Of a stretch of DNA of 64,000 nucleotides, positions 55,839 through 64,000 are shown one piece after another. The notes under the pieces are model-generated. The model was not told where the DNA came from. It was given only the letters and a program-made list of their open reading frames with translations, and searched no databases. Source of the stretch: Humibacillus sp. (GTDB lineage Bacteria; Actinomycetota; Actinomycetes; Actinomycetales; Dermatophilaceae); NCBI GenBank assembly GCA_030452985.1, contig JAKDLG010000009.1:1-64000 (forward strand), read 5' to 3'. How positions within the stretch are numbered: the stretch's first letter is position 1; each line of letters begins with the position of its first letter. Both the position numbers and the translations under genes were made by a program.

Positions 55839-57626
55839 TCAGCCTCTGGGGTTCATGGCCCGCAGGGTGTCACGGATGTCGATCCAGCCGACGGGCTGGT
55901 CACCCTCGGCGGCGATCACCGGGATGGCGCTGATGCCGCTGCCGTCGAGCGCCTCGATGGCCTGGTCGAGCTGGTCGCCCTCACGTAGCGTCACCGGCAG
56001 CTCGACCAGCAGCTCGGCGGGAGCGATGTCCTGCTGGCCGTCGGCCAGCGCCTCTGCCACGGCCCGGGCCGTCACCACCCCGATGTACCTGCCCTGTGCG
56101 TTCGCCAGGGGCAGCACGCCGTAGCGGGCTCCCCCCAGGAGGTTGGCCGTCTCCCTCAGCGTCGTCTCGGCGCTGATCACCATCGGCACCGGCCGCATCA
56201 CCTCGCGCACCGCGATGAGGCTCGCGGCCGCGCTGCTCGCCGGCTCGGACAGGTCGATGCCGCGCCGGCTCAGCTTGAGGGTGTAGATCGAGTCGGGGGT
56301 CATCCGGTGGCTGAGCAGGGTGGCCAGCACGACCGCGATCATGATCGGCAGGATGATCGAGTACTCCCCGGTCAGCTCGAACATGATGATGACCCCGGTG
56401 ATCGGGGCCCGGGCCGCGCCACCGAACACGGCCCCCATCCCGATCAGCCCGTACGCCCCGATCGGTCCGGCGATCCCCGGCACCACCGACTGCGCGACGA
56501 GGCCGAAGGCAGCCCCGAGCATGGCGCCGATGAACAGGCTCGGGGCGAAGACGCCTCCGGAGCCGCCGATGCCGATGGTCAGGGAGGTGGCGATGATCTT
56601 GCCGATGAGCAGCACGACGAGGAAGCCGATGGCGTACTTGCCGTCGATGGCTCGGCCGAGCACGGGGTAACCGACCCCGTACATCTGCGGGAGCACGAGC
56701 AGCAGCACGCCGAGCAGGATGCCGCCGACAGCCGGGCGCAGCCATTCCGGGCCGTTCCAGATGGCATCGCAGAGATCTTCGATGGCGTACAGCACCTTGG
56801 TGAAGCCGACGCCCACAGCGCCGGCGATCAGCCCGAGCAGGGCGAAGAGCAGGTACTCGGACGTGTGCTCGACGGTGAACGGGGGCAGCAGCAGGAACGG
56901 GGTGTCGCCGAGGATGGCCCGGCCGATCACCGAGGCGGTGACCGACGAGAGCACGACCATGCCGAACGACTGCGTCGTGAAGTCGACGAGGATCAGCTCC
57001 ATCGCGAAGAAGACTCCGGCCAGGGGTGCGTTGAACGTCGCCGCGATGCCGCCGGCGGCTCCGCAGGCCACGAGCACCCGCATGCGCGGCGTCGGCAGGC
57101 GTACGATGCGGCCCACCGTCGACCCGAGCGCCGAGCCGATCTGCACGATGGGTCCCTCTCGACCCACCGAACCCCCTCCGCCGATGCAGAGGGCCGACGC
57201 CACCGCCTTGACCGCGGCGACCTGCGGCTTGATCCGCCCGCCTCGTCGGGCGACGGCGTACATGACCTCGGGGACGCCGTGGCCACGGGCCTCGCGGGCG
57301 AAGAAGTAGACGAGGGGGCCGTAGAGCAAGCCGGCTACGACAGGCACCCCGACGACGAACCACCGACCGAGCCCGGGCAGCGACGGGTTGGCCGCGCCCG
57401 GCACCGCGGCGTAGTCGCGATAGCCGGTGAACATTAGCGTGAAGGCACTGATCAGCCAGCGGAAGAAGACGGCGGCGAGGCCCGTGCCGGCGCCGACGAC
57501 GAGCGAGAGGGCGAGCATCCCCCCGTTCGAGCCCCGGATTCGGTCGAGGGAGAGCAGCGCCCGACGCCACGCCGGCCCGCCGACGCCCCCCGGGTCGGCT
57601 GCTGGGACGGCGGCATAGGAAGGCAT
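55839..57626 (-). CDS. ClC-family chloride channel/antiporter with CBS domains
   Basis: A 595-residue channel or Cl-/H+ exchanger. The selectivity-filter segments GGGGSVGREGPIVQIGSALG, GAAGGIAATFNAPLAGVFFAMEL and GGSGGVFAPSLFIGAMLGAAFG are intact. Two CBS domains follow (about 455-590: PVPMVISAETTLRE, GVLPLANAQGRYIGVVTA and VIAAEGDQPVGWIDIRD). The track starts at 57923 inside the divergent MarR gene; ATG 57626 is preferred. A palindrome at 57630 touches its start. Confidence 0.93.
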   Translation of the reverse strand: MPSYAAVPAADPGGVGGPAWRRALLSLDRIRGSNGGMLALSLVVGAGTGLAAVFFRWLISAFTLMFTGYRDYAAVPGAANPSLPGLGRWFVVGVPVVAGLLYGPLVYFFAREARGHGVPEVMYAVARRGGRIKPQVAAVKAVASALCIGGGGSVGREGPIVQIGSALGSTVGRIVRLPTPRMRVLVACGAAGGIAATFNAPLAGVFFAMELILVDFTTQSFGMVVLSSVTASVIGRAILGDTPFLLLPPFTVEHTSEYLLFALLGLIAGAVGVGFTKVLYAIEDLCDAIWNGPEWLRPAVGGILLGVLLLVLPQMYGVGYPVLGRAIDGKYAIGFLVVLLIGKIIATSLTIGIGGSGGVFAPSLFIGAMLGAAFGLVAQSVVPGIAGPIGAYGLIGMGAVFGGAARAPITGVIIMFELTGEYSIILPIMIAVVLATLLSHRMTPDSIYTLKLSRRGIDLSEPASSAAASLIAVREVMRPVPMVISAETTLRETANLLGGARYGVLPLANAQGRYIGVVTARAVAEALADGQQDIAPAELLVELPVTLREGDQLDQAIEALDGSGISAIPVIAAEGDQPVGWIDIRDTLRAMNPRG

Positions 57627-57629
57627 GAG

Positions 57630-57642
57630 TTGCAGTATGCAA
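57630..57642. promoter_or_regulatory. Candidate MarR operator between the ClC and marR genes
   Basis: TTGCAGTATGCAA is a perfect inverted repeat of TTGCA around a three-base centre. It lies in the 49-bp gap, 3 bp before the ClC start and 33 bp before the MarR start. Size, symmetry and position fit a MarR-family operator controlling both genes. Confidence 0.55.
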
Positions 57643-57675
57643 TAGTTGTGCTGGTCAATGGAAGAGGGAGGTTCG

Positions 57676-58272
57676 ATGGCACGCGACGGTAACAACCCTG
57701 CCGAGGGCGCTGCCCGGCCCGGGCAGGACTGGGCCTCAACCGAGCTCGACGTCAGTGTGCTCGAGACAGCCGGTGCGCTCGAGACGGCCGGTGAGTTCGA
57801 GACTGCCTGGGAGACCGACGACGTCGTCAGTGCGCTGTTGACGGCATCCCGGGTGCTCGTGGGCGTGTCGGCCCGTTCACTGGCGGGGGTCGAGGAGTCG
57901 GTGACCCTCACCCAGTTCCGCACGCTCGTCGTGCTCCACGGTCACGGGTCGACGCGACTGGTCGCCCTGGCCGAGCGCCTCGGCGTCAACGCCTCGACCG
58001 CCCTGCGCACCGTCGACCGGCTCATCGCTGCGGGCATGGTGCGGCGTCGCGAGAACGAGCTCGACCGACGCGAGGTCGTCATCGACCTCACTCCGGCCGG
58101 TGCCACCATGGTCGGCGAGGTCACCGCCCGACGACGCGACGCCATCGAGAACATCGTCTCGGCGATGCCGGCTGACCGCAGACGGGGGCTGGTGACGTCG
58201 TTGACCGCCTTCGCGGATGCGGCCGACGAGCCTCCCAGCAGGGACGACGCCGCGAGCCGGCTCGGCTGGTGA
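57676..58272 (+). CDS. MarR-family transcriptional regulator
   Basis: A 198-residue winged-helix regulator. The core from about residue 55 has LTQFRTLVVLHGHGSTRLVALAERLGVNASTALRTVDRLI, and the wing MVRRRENELDRREVVIDLT. The first 50 residues are an acidic extension with repeats ETAGALETAGEFETAWETDD, unusual for this family. ATG 57676 is chosen because GGGAGG lies five bases upstream. It is divergent from the ClC gene across a short palindrome. Confidence 0.87.
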   Translation: MARDGNNPAEGAARPGQDWASTELDVSVLETAGALETAGEFETAWETDDVVSALLTASRVLVGVSARSLAGVEESVTLTQFRTLVVLHGHGSTRLVALAERLGVNASTALRTVDRLIAAGMVRRRENELDRREVVIDLTPAGATMVGEVTARRRDAIENIVSAMPADRRRGLVTSLTAFADAADEPPSRDDAASRLGW

Positions 58273-58309
58273 ACTCGGTGGGCTCGGTGGGCTCGGTGCC
58301 GGCGGTCGC

Positions 58310-60493
58310 TCAGACGACACGGACGTCGAGCAGGTAGCCCTGGGCCGGGCCGATGACCGGCACCGGCAGTCCGACCGAGGTCAGCACCGATCCCGGTACG
58401 ACGAGACCTTCCTCGCGCATGGCCGCGTCCCACCAGGCGGGCACCGCTGCCTGCACGACGGCGGGGAGCCCTGCCTCGGAGCGAACGCGCACGGAGTAGG
58501 TACGACTCGGGTCGAGACCGGGCAACGGCAGCGGCCCGGTGACGGCATCGCGACCGGTCACGAGCCGCACGACGGTGAACACCGCCCGCTCCCCGTCGCC
58601 GGCGATGGTGCCGGTCACCTGCACGGTGCCGTCGGGGCTCTCGCTCCGGGCCAGGTCGCCGGTGTGCAGCAGCGGCCGCAGCTCACGAACGAGCGCAGTC
58701 CAGTCGGTCAGGGTGGCCAGCTCGTCGTCGGAGCAGGTGGTGATGTCCCACTCGAGGCCGGCGTGACCCGCAGCGGCCAGCAGCATCCGGAAGCCGAGGT
58801 CGAGGGTGCGGTGCGTCGTGTGCGCGGTCGGCGGGCCGATGTGGCTGCCGATCAGCTCGGGCGGCACGAGCAGGCTGGTCCAGCGTTGGATCGAGGCCCG
58901 CTCGAGCGCGTCGTTGCAGTCGCTGGTCCAGATGCGGTCGGTGCGCTCGAGCACCCCGAGGTCGACCCTGGCCCCACCACTGCTGCACGACTCGATCTCG
59001 AGGCCAGGGTGGGCAACTCGCAGCGCGTCGAGCAGGGCGTAGAACGCCAGGGTCTGCCGGTGCACCGCCGGTGCATCGGTGACCTGGCCGACCGGCGTGT
59101 CGCGCGTGTGCACGGCTTCGAGGAGGTCGCGGTTGTGGTCCCACTTGAGGTAGTCGATGCGGTACTGCCCCACCAGCCCGCTGATGCGCTCGAACACCTG
59201 CTGCCACGCGTCGGGATTGGTCAGGTCGAGCAGCTGCTGATGGCGCCACTCACGGGGCGCGCCGTCGGTCGGGCGCAGCATCCAGTCGGGGTGCTCGCGC
59301 ACGAGATCGCTGTCGTCGTTGACCATCTCGGGCTCGAACCACAGCCCGAACTGCAGGCCCAGGCCCTTGACGTGGTCGACGAGGGGGCGCAGGCCCTGCG
59401 GCCACACGTCACCCGAGACCACCCAGTCACCGAGGGCCGCACGGTCGTGACGGCGACCGCCGAACCACCCGTCGTCGAGCACGAACCGCTCGGCGCCGAT
59501 GCGGGCCCCGGTGTCGGCCAGGGCTTTGAGGTGGTCGAGGTCGGTCTCGAAGTAGACGGCCTCCCAGGTGTTCAACGTCACCGGGCGAGGGCTGCTCGGA
59601 TGGTTCGGTCGGGCCCGGAGGCTGCAGTGCAGGCGCCGCGAGAGCCCGTCGAGCCCCTCGGTCGAGTGGACGAAGACGACCGTCGGGGAGACGTACGTCT
59701 CGCCCGGTTCGAGACGCACCTCCCCGGGAGCGAGCAGCTCGGCGCCTCCGATGACCGCGTGATGGCGACCGGCCCCTTCGGGCAACGCCTCGACCAGGTG
59801 CTCGTGGTTGCCGCTCCAGGCCGTGTGGACGGCCCACGCCTCACCGGTGCGCCAGCCGAACCCGCGGGTGCCGGCCATCATCAGCAGCGTGGCGTCGTGG
59901 CCGGTTCGCCCGCGCCGACTCGCTCGCAGGTGGGTGCCGTGGTCGAGCCGGCTGCGCTGCGGTGAGCGCTCGCGACACCAGCGCCCGGTGAGGTCGAGCA
60001 CCTCGTCTGCGCGCACCGGCAGTGGCAGCAACGAGCGCAGCGCCGCCACATCGACGGTGCCCTCCGTGCGCGAGTTGGTCACGGATGCCGTCACCCGCAG
60101 CACCCCATGCGCGTCGAGGTCGTGGCGCAGCACGAGCACGACCCCGTCGGTCGACCGGGCACTCGTGACGATGGCTTCGTCGATGACCTGGCAGGTCACG
60201 TCACCCCACCGCACAGCGCCGGAGCCGCCACCGCGGTGGGCAGCATAGCCAGGTGTGCCCGACCAACCGTCGGCCTCACCGGGCAGCAAGGTCAGGGGCC
60301 ACGGAGCGTCGAGGGCACTCGGGGGCACCGCCGCCGAGGTGGCGAGGAGCAGCGCGTCGTAGGCGGAGGCACCGCCCTCGAGGGCAGACCCCCAGTGGAG
60401 CACCTCGGGTAGACCGGCATCCGTCGGCACCACCACAAGGGCGGTGCCGGCGGACTCGATGAAGATCGACGAACCAGGTTTGATGACAGCCAC
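58310..60493 (-). CDS. Alpha-galactosidase, GH36
   Basis: Releases alpha-linked galactose from melibiose, raffinose or related sugars in the cytoplasm. The 727-residue enzyme has LNTWEAVYFETD, FVLDDGWFGGR, LGLQFGLWFEPEMVN, the nucleophile Asp in YLKWDHNRD and the acid Asp in RIWTSDCNDALER. The track merges it with the permease frame; the true start is GTG 60493, just after the permease stop. Length is normal for GH36. It is the last gene of the uptake operon. Confidence 0.92.
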   Translation of the reverse strand: MAVIKPGSSIFIESAGTALVVVPTDAGLPEVLHWGSALEGGASAYDALLLATSAAVPPSALDAPWPLTLLPGEADGWSGTPGYAAHRGGGSGAVRWGDVTCQVIDEAIVTSARSTDGVVLVLRHDLDAHGVLRVTASVTNSRTEGTVDVAALRSLLPLPVRADEVLDLTGRWCRERSPQRSRLDHGTHLRASRRGRTGHDATLLMMAGTRGFGWRTGEAWAVHTAWSGNHEHLVEALPEGAGRHHAVIGGAELLAPGEVRLEPGETYVSPTVVFVHSTEGLDGLSRRLHCSLRARPNHPSSPRPVTLNTWEAVYFETDLDHLKALADTGARIGAERFVLDDGWFGGRRHDRAALGDWVVSGDVWPQGLRPLVDHVKGLGLQFGLWFEPEMVNDDSDLVREHPDWMLRPTDGAPREWRHQQLLDLTNPDAWQQVFERISGLVGQYRIDYLKWDHNRDLLEAVHTRDTPVGQVTDAPAVHRQTLAFYALLDALRVAHPGLEIESCSSGGARVDLGVLERTDRIWTSDCNDALERASIQRWTSLLVPPELIGSHIGPPTAHTTHRTLDLGFRMLLAAAGHAGLEWDITTCSDDELATLTDWTALVRELRPLLHTGDLARSESPDGTVQVTGTIAGDGERAVFTVVRLVTGRDAVTGPLPLPGLDPSRTYSVRVRSEAGLPAVVQAAVPAWWDAAMREEGLVVPGSVLTSVGLPVPVIGPAQGYLLDVRVV

Positions 60494-60495
60494 CT

Positions 60496-61416
60496 TCAGC
60501 CTTTGGTGGCGCCGAGCGTCAGCCCCGCCACGAAGTGTTTCTGGAGCACGAAGAAGATCACCAGCGTAGGCACAGCGACGATGATCGACCCCGCCGCCAC
60601 GAGGTTGTTGTCGCTGAAGAACTGGCCCACCAGATTGTTCAGCGAGCTGGTGACGGGGAACTTGTCGCCCTCTTGCAGCAGCACCGTGGCCCAGAAGAAC
60701 TCGTTGTAGACCCAGGTGAACTGCAAGGTGGCGAGCGCCGCCAGCGGCGGGCGGCACAGGGGCAGCGTAAGGGTGAAGAACTGCCGCAGCACACCGGCCC
60801 CGTCGATGACCGCCGACTCGTAGATCTCTCGGGGGATGGTCTTCATGTAGTTGCTCAGCACGAAGGCGCAGAAGCCGGTCTGGAAGGCGACGTTGACAAG
60901 CACGAGACCGGCCAGGCTGTTGAGCAGGTGACCGGAGTCGTTGATCCACGTCGGGACCTCGATGGCCCGGAACATCCGGTACACCGGGATGAGCAGGGCC
61001 TGCGGGGGCAGCAGGTTGGCCGCGAGGAAGACCGCCAGCAACGTCAGGTTGAACTTGAACGAGAACCGCGACACGACGAAGGCGATGCAGCACGAGAGGA
61101 AGAGGGTGAGCAGCACCGCCGGAACGGTGATGATCGCCGAGTTGAGGAAGTGCTTGCCGAAGTCGGCCTGCTGCCAGGCGTTCTTGTAGTTGTCGAGCGT
61201 GAAGCCACCCCACGAGACGTAGCCGTACTTGGCGGTGTACGCATAGTCGCGAAAGGAGTTGACGGCGGCGAGCAGCATCGGGCCGAGCCAGATGAGGGCC
61301 ATCACGGTGAGGAACAGCGGCAGCAGCCAGCGCCGCCCGCTCCTCGGGCCACCTTCTCGCGGCCTCATCAGCCGCTGCTCCTGGGCGACGACCGGATCGG
61401 TGCTGGTCGCAGACAC
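60496..61416 (-). CDS. Carbohydrate ABC transporter permease (MalG/MsmG type)
   Basis: A 306-residue inner-membrane permease with six helices beginning WLLPLFLTVMALIWLGPMLLA. The ATPase-contact EAA loop is YESAVIDGAGVLRQFFTLTLPLCRPPL. GTG 61416 follows AAGGAGGACTG; the track's 569-residue ORF is an artefact that reads into the next gene. It starts 2 bp after the first permease. Works with the binding protein and a shared ATPase encoded elsewhere. Confidence 0.91.
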   Translation of the reverse strand: MSATSTDPVVAQEQRLMRPREGGPRSGRRWLLPLFLTVMALIWLGPMLLAAVNSFRDYAYTAKYGYVSWGGFTLDNYKNAWQQADFGKHFLNSAIITVPAVLLTLFLSCCIAFVVSRFSFKFNLTLLAVFLAANLLPPQALLIPVYRMFRAIEVPTWINDSGHLLNSLAGLVLVNVAFQTGFCAFVLSNYMKTIPREIYESAVIDGAGVLRQFFTLTLPLCRPPLAALATLQFTWVYNEFFWATVLLQEGDKFPVTSSLNNLVGQFFSDNNLVAAGSIIVAVPTLVIFFVLQKHFVAGLTLGATKG

Positions 61417-61418
61417 GG

Positions 61419-62306
61419 TCAGTCCTCCTTCATGACGATGCGGAGATAGCCGACGACCAGCACGCTCGAGATCGCGAGCATGATCGTGGCCAGGGCGGAG
61501 CCGAAGCCGATGCGGCTGGCCTCGCCGACGACGTTCTGCGTGACGAGGGTCGAGATCAGCTCGAGGCCGTTGCGCCCCCGGTTGATCACCCAGACGAGGT
61601 CGAAGGCGCGCAGCGACTCGATGAACGTCACGACGAGCACGATCAGGTTGATCGGGCGCATGACCGGAAAGATCACCCGGAAGAACGTCTGCCGGTCGGT
61701 GGCGCCGTCGACCTTGGCCGCCTCGCGCAGTGAGGGGTCGACCCCCTTGAGCCCGGCCAGGTAGAGCAGCATGATGTAACCGGAGTGTCGCCAGGTAGCG
61801 GCGACCAGTACCGCCCAGAGGTTGACGCTCGGGTCGCCGTACCAGTCGGTCGACCCGCCGGTGATGGCGTTGAGCAGGCCCTGGTCTCGGGAGTAGATCA
61901 GCTGCCAGATGAAGCCGACGAGGGCGAGCGAGAGCACGACCGGCAGGTAGATGCTCGTCTGGTAGAACCGCGTTCCCCGCACGCCCTTGTCGATGAGGAT
62001 GGCGAAGAACATGCCCAGCGGGGTCGCGATGAGGAACATCACGCCCAGCCAGATCAGGTTGTGCTGGATGGCCGGCCAGAACGGTGGGTAGATGGTGGCG
62101 ATGTCGACGTAGTTCTGGAAGCCCACCGACTTGATGCCGGAGAGCGGCCCGATGCCGTCCCAGTTCGTGAACGAGAGCAGCACCGAGCCGATCGCCGGCA
62201 CCCACACCAGCCAGAGCACCAGGGCGGTGGGCACGACCACCATCAGACCCACGACGATCTTGTCGCGCGTCGACAGCTGGTCGATGCCCTTGTACTTCCG
62301 TGCCAT
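61419..62306 (-). CDS. Carbohydrate ABC transporter permease (MalF/MsmF type)
   Basis: A 295-residue permease. The first helix is IVVGLMVVVPTALVLWLVWVP, followed by the periplasmic region SFTNWDGIGPLSGIKSVGF typical of sugar importers and the EAA loop LREAAKVDGATDRQTFFRVIFPVMRP. It lies 15 bp after the binding-protein stop, the middle of the operon. Confidence 0.92.
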   Translation of the reverse strand: MARKYKGIDQLSTRDKIVVGLMVVVPTALVLWLVWVPAIGSVLLSFTNWDGIGPLSGIKSVGFQNYVDIATIYPPFWPAIQHNLIWLGVMFLIATPLGMFFAILIDKGVRGTRFYQTSIYLPVVLSLALVGFIWQLIYSRDQGLLNAITGGSTDWYGDPSVNLWAVLVAATWRHSGYIMLLYLAGLKGVDPSLREAAKVDGATDRQTFFRVIFPVMRPINLIVLVVTFIESLRAFDLVWVINRGRNGLELISTLVTQNVVGEASRIGFGSALATIMLAISSVLVVGYLRIVMKED

Positions 62307-62321
62307 GGTGGTGCCCTTCGG

Positions 62322-63674
62322 TCAGGAAGCGAAGATGCTCTTCTTCTGGGCCTCGATGCTGTTGGTCAGCCCGTCGATGTCCTTCGGGTTCTTCAGGAAC
62401 GTCTGGATGGCCGGGATCATCACGGTGGAGGCGAAGTCGGGACGGGTGTCGCGGTCCATGAACTGTGCGATCGACTTGGCCGACTTGACGAACTCGACCG
62501 ACTTCTTCTGCAGCGAGGTGTAGGCGGCCTCGTCGGCGCCGTCGTTGGTGGCGATGACGCTCGGGTCGGCCTTGACCACGATGTTCCGCGACTCGGGCGA
62601 GCCGAGGTAGGCCAGCAGCTTATTGGCCGCGCCCTCGTTCTTCGGGCTCTTTCTCATCATCCAGCCGTCGATGGGCGCCTCGATGGCATCGGCTCCGATG
62701 GCCGGGTCGATCTCGGGGAAGGTGAAGAAGTCGAGGTCCTCCTGCTCGGCGCCCTTGCCGAACTGCTGGGCGACGAACGAGCCGAGCAGGTACACGCCCG
62801 ACTTCTTCTGCTGCAACGACTGGGCGGCTTCCTGCCAGGTACGGCCCAGGGCGTCGGGCTGGTGGATCGGCAGCAGGCCGGCCCAGGTGTCGAAGACCTT
62901 CTCGACCTTGGGGTCGGCCCACGACTCCTTGCCCGCCATCAGGCTGACGTGGAAGTCGTAGCCGTTGATGCGCAGGTTCAGCTGGTCGAAGGTGCCCATG
63001 GCGGGCCAGCCGTCCTTGTCACCGAAGGCGATCGGGATCAGGCCATCCTTCTTCATCTGACCACCGAGCGTGTTGAGCTCATCGAGGGTCTTGGGCACCT
63101 CGTAGCCCTTGTCCTTGAAGACGCTCTTGCGGTAAAAGATGGCCCACGGGTAGTACGTGGCCGAAACGAAGTACTGCTTGCCGTCGTCGGCGGTCGACGC
63201 CTTCTTGAGGGCGTCGCTCATGCCGGTGATCTTCGTCCACACGTCGGAGACGTCGCCGGCGAGCTGCTTGTCGGCGAAGAAACGCATGCGGTAGCCCGAG
63301 AACCAGGTGAAGACGTCGTCGGGGGCACCCTGCAGGTAGTTGTTGATGTTCGCCTGGAAGCTGTTGTGGTCGATCGTGTTGATCTTGACCGTCGTTCCGG
63401 AGTCGGCCTTGGCGAAGGCGTCCATGACCGCCTGGATAGCGGCCTTCGACACGGCATCCGACTGGTTGGAACCGGCCGTGACCGTGCCGGTGACCGCCCC
63501 CGTGGGCACGCCCGTCGCCGTCGTGGTGTCGCTGCTGCACGCGGCGAGGCCGCCGGCGCCGAGCAGCGCGCCGATGCCCACGGCCCCGCGCAGCAGGGTG
63601 CGACGGTCGACACCGCTCAGGGACGGGGGGATGAGCCGGGCGAGGTACTCGGCCTCGTTCGTCGGACGGGTCAT
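62322..63674 (-). CDS. Sugar-binding lipoprotein of an ABC importer (Tat-type signal)
   Basis: A 450-residue family 1 solute-binding protein. The leader DRRTLLRGAVGIGALLGAGGLAACSS combines a twin-arginine motif with an LAAC lipobox near residue 46, so it is probably a Tat-exported lipoprotein. The mature part shows DKQLAGDVSDVWTKITG, PWAIFYRKSVFKDKGYEVP and GDKDGWPAMGTFDQ. ATG 63674 follows AAAGGAG; the 60-residue extension in the track is rejected. Linkage to GH36 indicates alpha-galactosides as ligand. Confidence 0.93.
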   Translation of the reverse strand: MTRPTNEAEYLARLIPPSLSGVDRRTLLRGAVGIGALLGAGGLAACSSDTTTATGVPTGAVTGTVTAGSNQSDAVSKAAIQAVMDAFAKADSGTTVKINTIDHNSFQANINNYLQGAPDDVFTWFSGYRMRFFADKQLAGDVSDVWTKITGMSDALKKASTADDGKQYFVSATYYPWAIFYRKSVFKDKGYEVPKTLDELNTLGGQMKKDGLIPIAFGDKDGWPAMGTFDQLNLRINGYDFHVSLMAGKESWADPKVEKVFDTWAGLLPIHQPDALGRTWQEAAQSLQQKKSGVYLLGSFVAQQFGKGAEQEDLDFFTFPEIDPAIGADAIEAPIDGWMMRKSPKNEGAANKLLAYLGSPESRNIVVKADPSVIATNDGADEAAYTSLQKKSVEFVKSAKSIAQFMDRDTRPDFASTVMIPAIQTFLKNPKDIDGLTNSIEAQKKSIFAS

Positions 63675-63978
63675 GGCAGGTCTCCTTTGACGCGGTACTG
63701 GGGCTCTGCCTCGGTCGGGAGGACGCAAAGTCAAACATTCGTCCCCACAAACCATCAGTAGTGCACAGACTGCTGCAGCCCGTCTCGGACCTGTCAGGGG
63801 CAACGGCCGACACTTGAGCAACCTGTCACCTCGGCCCGAATCGCTGAACAACACTGCCAGTGAATCGAATTCGTGCGATGGCCAACCGTGTTACGGCTTC
63901 TCCAGACCGAAATCACCTTCTCGGAACCGATGTTGGGAATTGTTGACAAGTGCGACCTGGCCCGTCAGCCTGTGTGTC
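63675..63978. other. Divergent promoter region of the alpha-galactoside operon
   Basis: About 300 bp without a gene. CACTGCCAGTG (63852-63862) is a perfect 5-bp inverted repeat about one base and could be a LacI-type operator; CGAATTCG follows nearby. TTGACA at 63943 is a good -35 for a forward transcript, but no strong -10 follows. Confidence 0.4.
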
Positions 63979-64000
63979 ATGAGACCTTGGCCGACGAAGA
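63979..64000 (+). CDS. Possible start of a divergent gene, cut by the right edge
   Basis: An ATG at 63979 opens a frame (MRPWPTK) that runs off the window. TTGACA lies 31 bases upstream and no ribosome site is visible, so it may be leaderless. A regulator of the galactoside operon is expected at this position, but seven residues cannot show it. Confidence 0.25.

Noticed and set aside
58310-61213. 967-residue alpha-galactosidase
   Set aside because: The extra N-terminus overlaps the permease gene in another frame. GTG 60493, after the permease stop, gives a normal GH36 length.
60496-62205. 569-residue ORF read as a permease fusion
   Set aside because: The first 260 residues are an out-of-frame reading of the upstream permease; GTG 61416 with a strong ribosome site begins the real permease.
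61785-63761. 658-residue forward ORF across the ABC transporter genes
   Set aside because: It spans two well-supported genes on the other strand and is rich in Val/Gly/Arg/Asp as expected of a shadow.

Overview
The window is high-GC DNA (roughly 70% by eye) with dense, short-spaced genes, frequent GTG starts, GTGA/ATGA start-stop overlaps, a bacterial proteasome activator (Bpa/PafE) and WS/DGAT, ArnT-type and VIT families. This points to an actinobacterium, most plausibly a member of the Intrasporangiaceae or a close relative; the genus cannot be fixed from the sequence alone. No rRNA, tRNA, CRISPR array, insertion sequence or prophage was recognised.

Layout. 1-9.2 kb is histidine utilisation: hutI (cut by the left edge), hutF, an M20 amidohydrolase that probably acts as the N-formylglutamate deformylase, then hutU and hutH, with a divergent IclR regulator and a clear palindromic operator between it and hutH. 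Two unrelated forward genes (YbaK-like deacylase, DUF2256/DUF3253 protein) split the hut genes into two blocks. 9.2-23.8 kb is mixed housekeeping: an S51 peptidase, a quinone oxidoreductase, Bpa, a histidine phosphatase, an acyl-CoA synthetase, a PH-domain protein, a secreted SGNH hydrolase, a phytoene-desaturase-like flavoprotein, Tag glycosylase, PaiB, WS/DGAT, and a three-gene RHH/DUF4097/small-protein operon with phased GACGTC boxes at its promoter. 24-31 kb has an MBL hydrolase, a frameshifted gtrA, a GT39 glycosyltransferase, a two-component system and a VIT transporter. 31.6-45.8 kb has a SNF2 helicase, NAD synthase, a PPOX protein, a TDT transporter, kbl, an antiporter, a methyltransferase pseudogene and a serine hydrolase. 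45.8-51.1 kb holds a YtcJ amidohydrolase and then a four-gene redox operon built around a cytochrome b/molybdopterin fusion. 51-58.3 kb has a secreted tandem-S51 protein, a tdh/hydrolase pair, a Fur regulator and a ClC channel divergent from a MarR regulator. 58.3-63.7 kb is an alpha-galactoside uptake operon (binding protein, two permeases, GH36 alpha-galactosidase).

Between the genes lie at least three families of short palindromic repeats (cores GTCGAGAGGAC, GTCGAGTGGCCA and ACACACCGAGCA), one of them expanded into a 32-bp tandem array. The most interesting candidates are the redox operon, whose promoter carries a 17-bp palindrome shared with the promoter of a distant PPOX gene; the RHH/DUF4097 operon with its helically phased operator; the tandem S51 protein with one dead domain; and the dispersed palindromic repeats.
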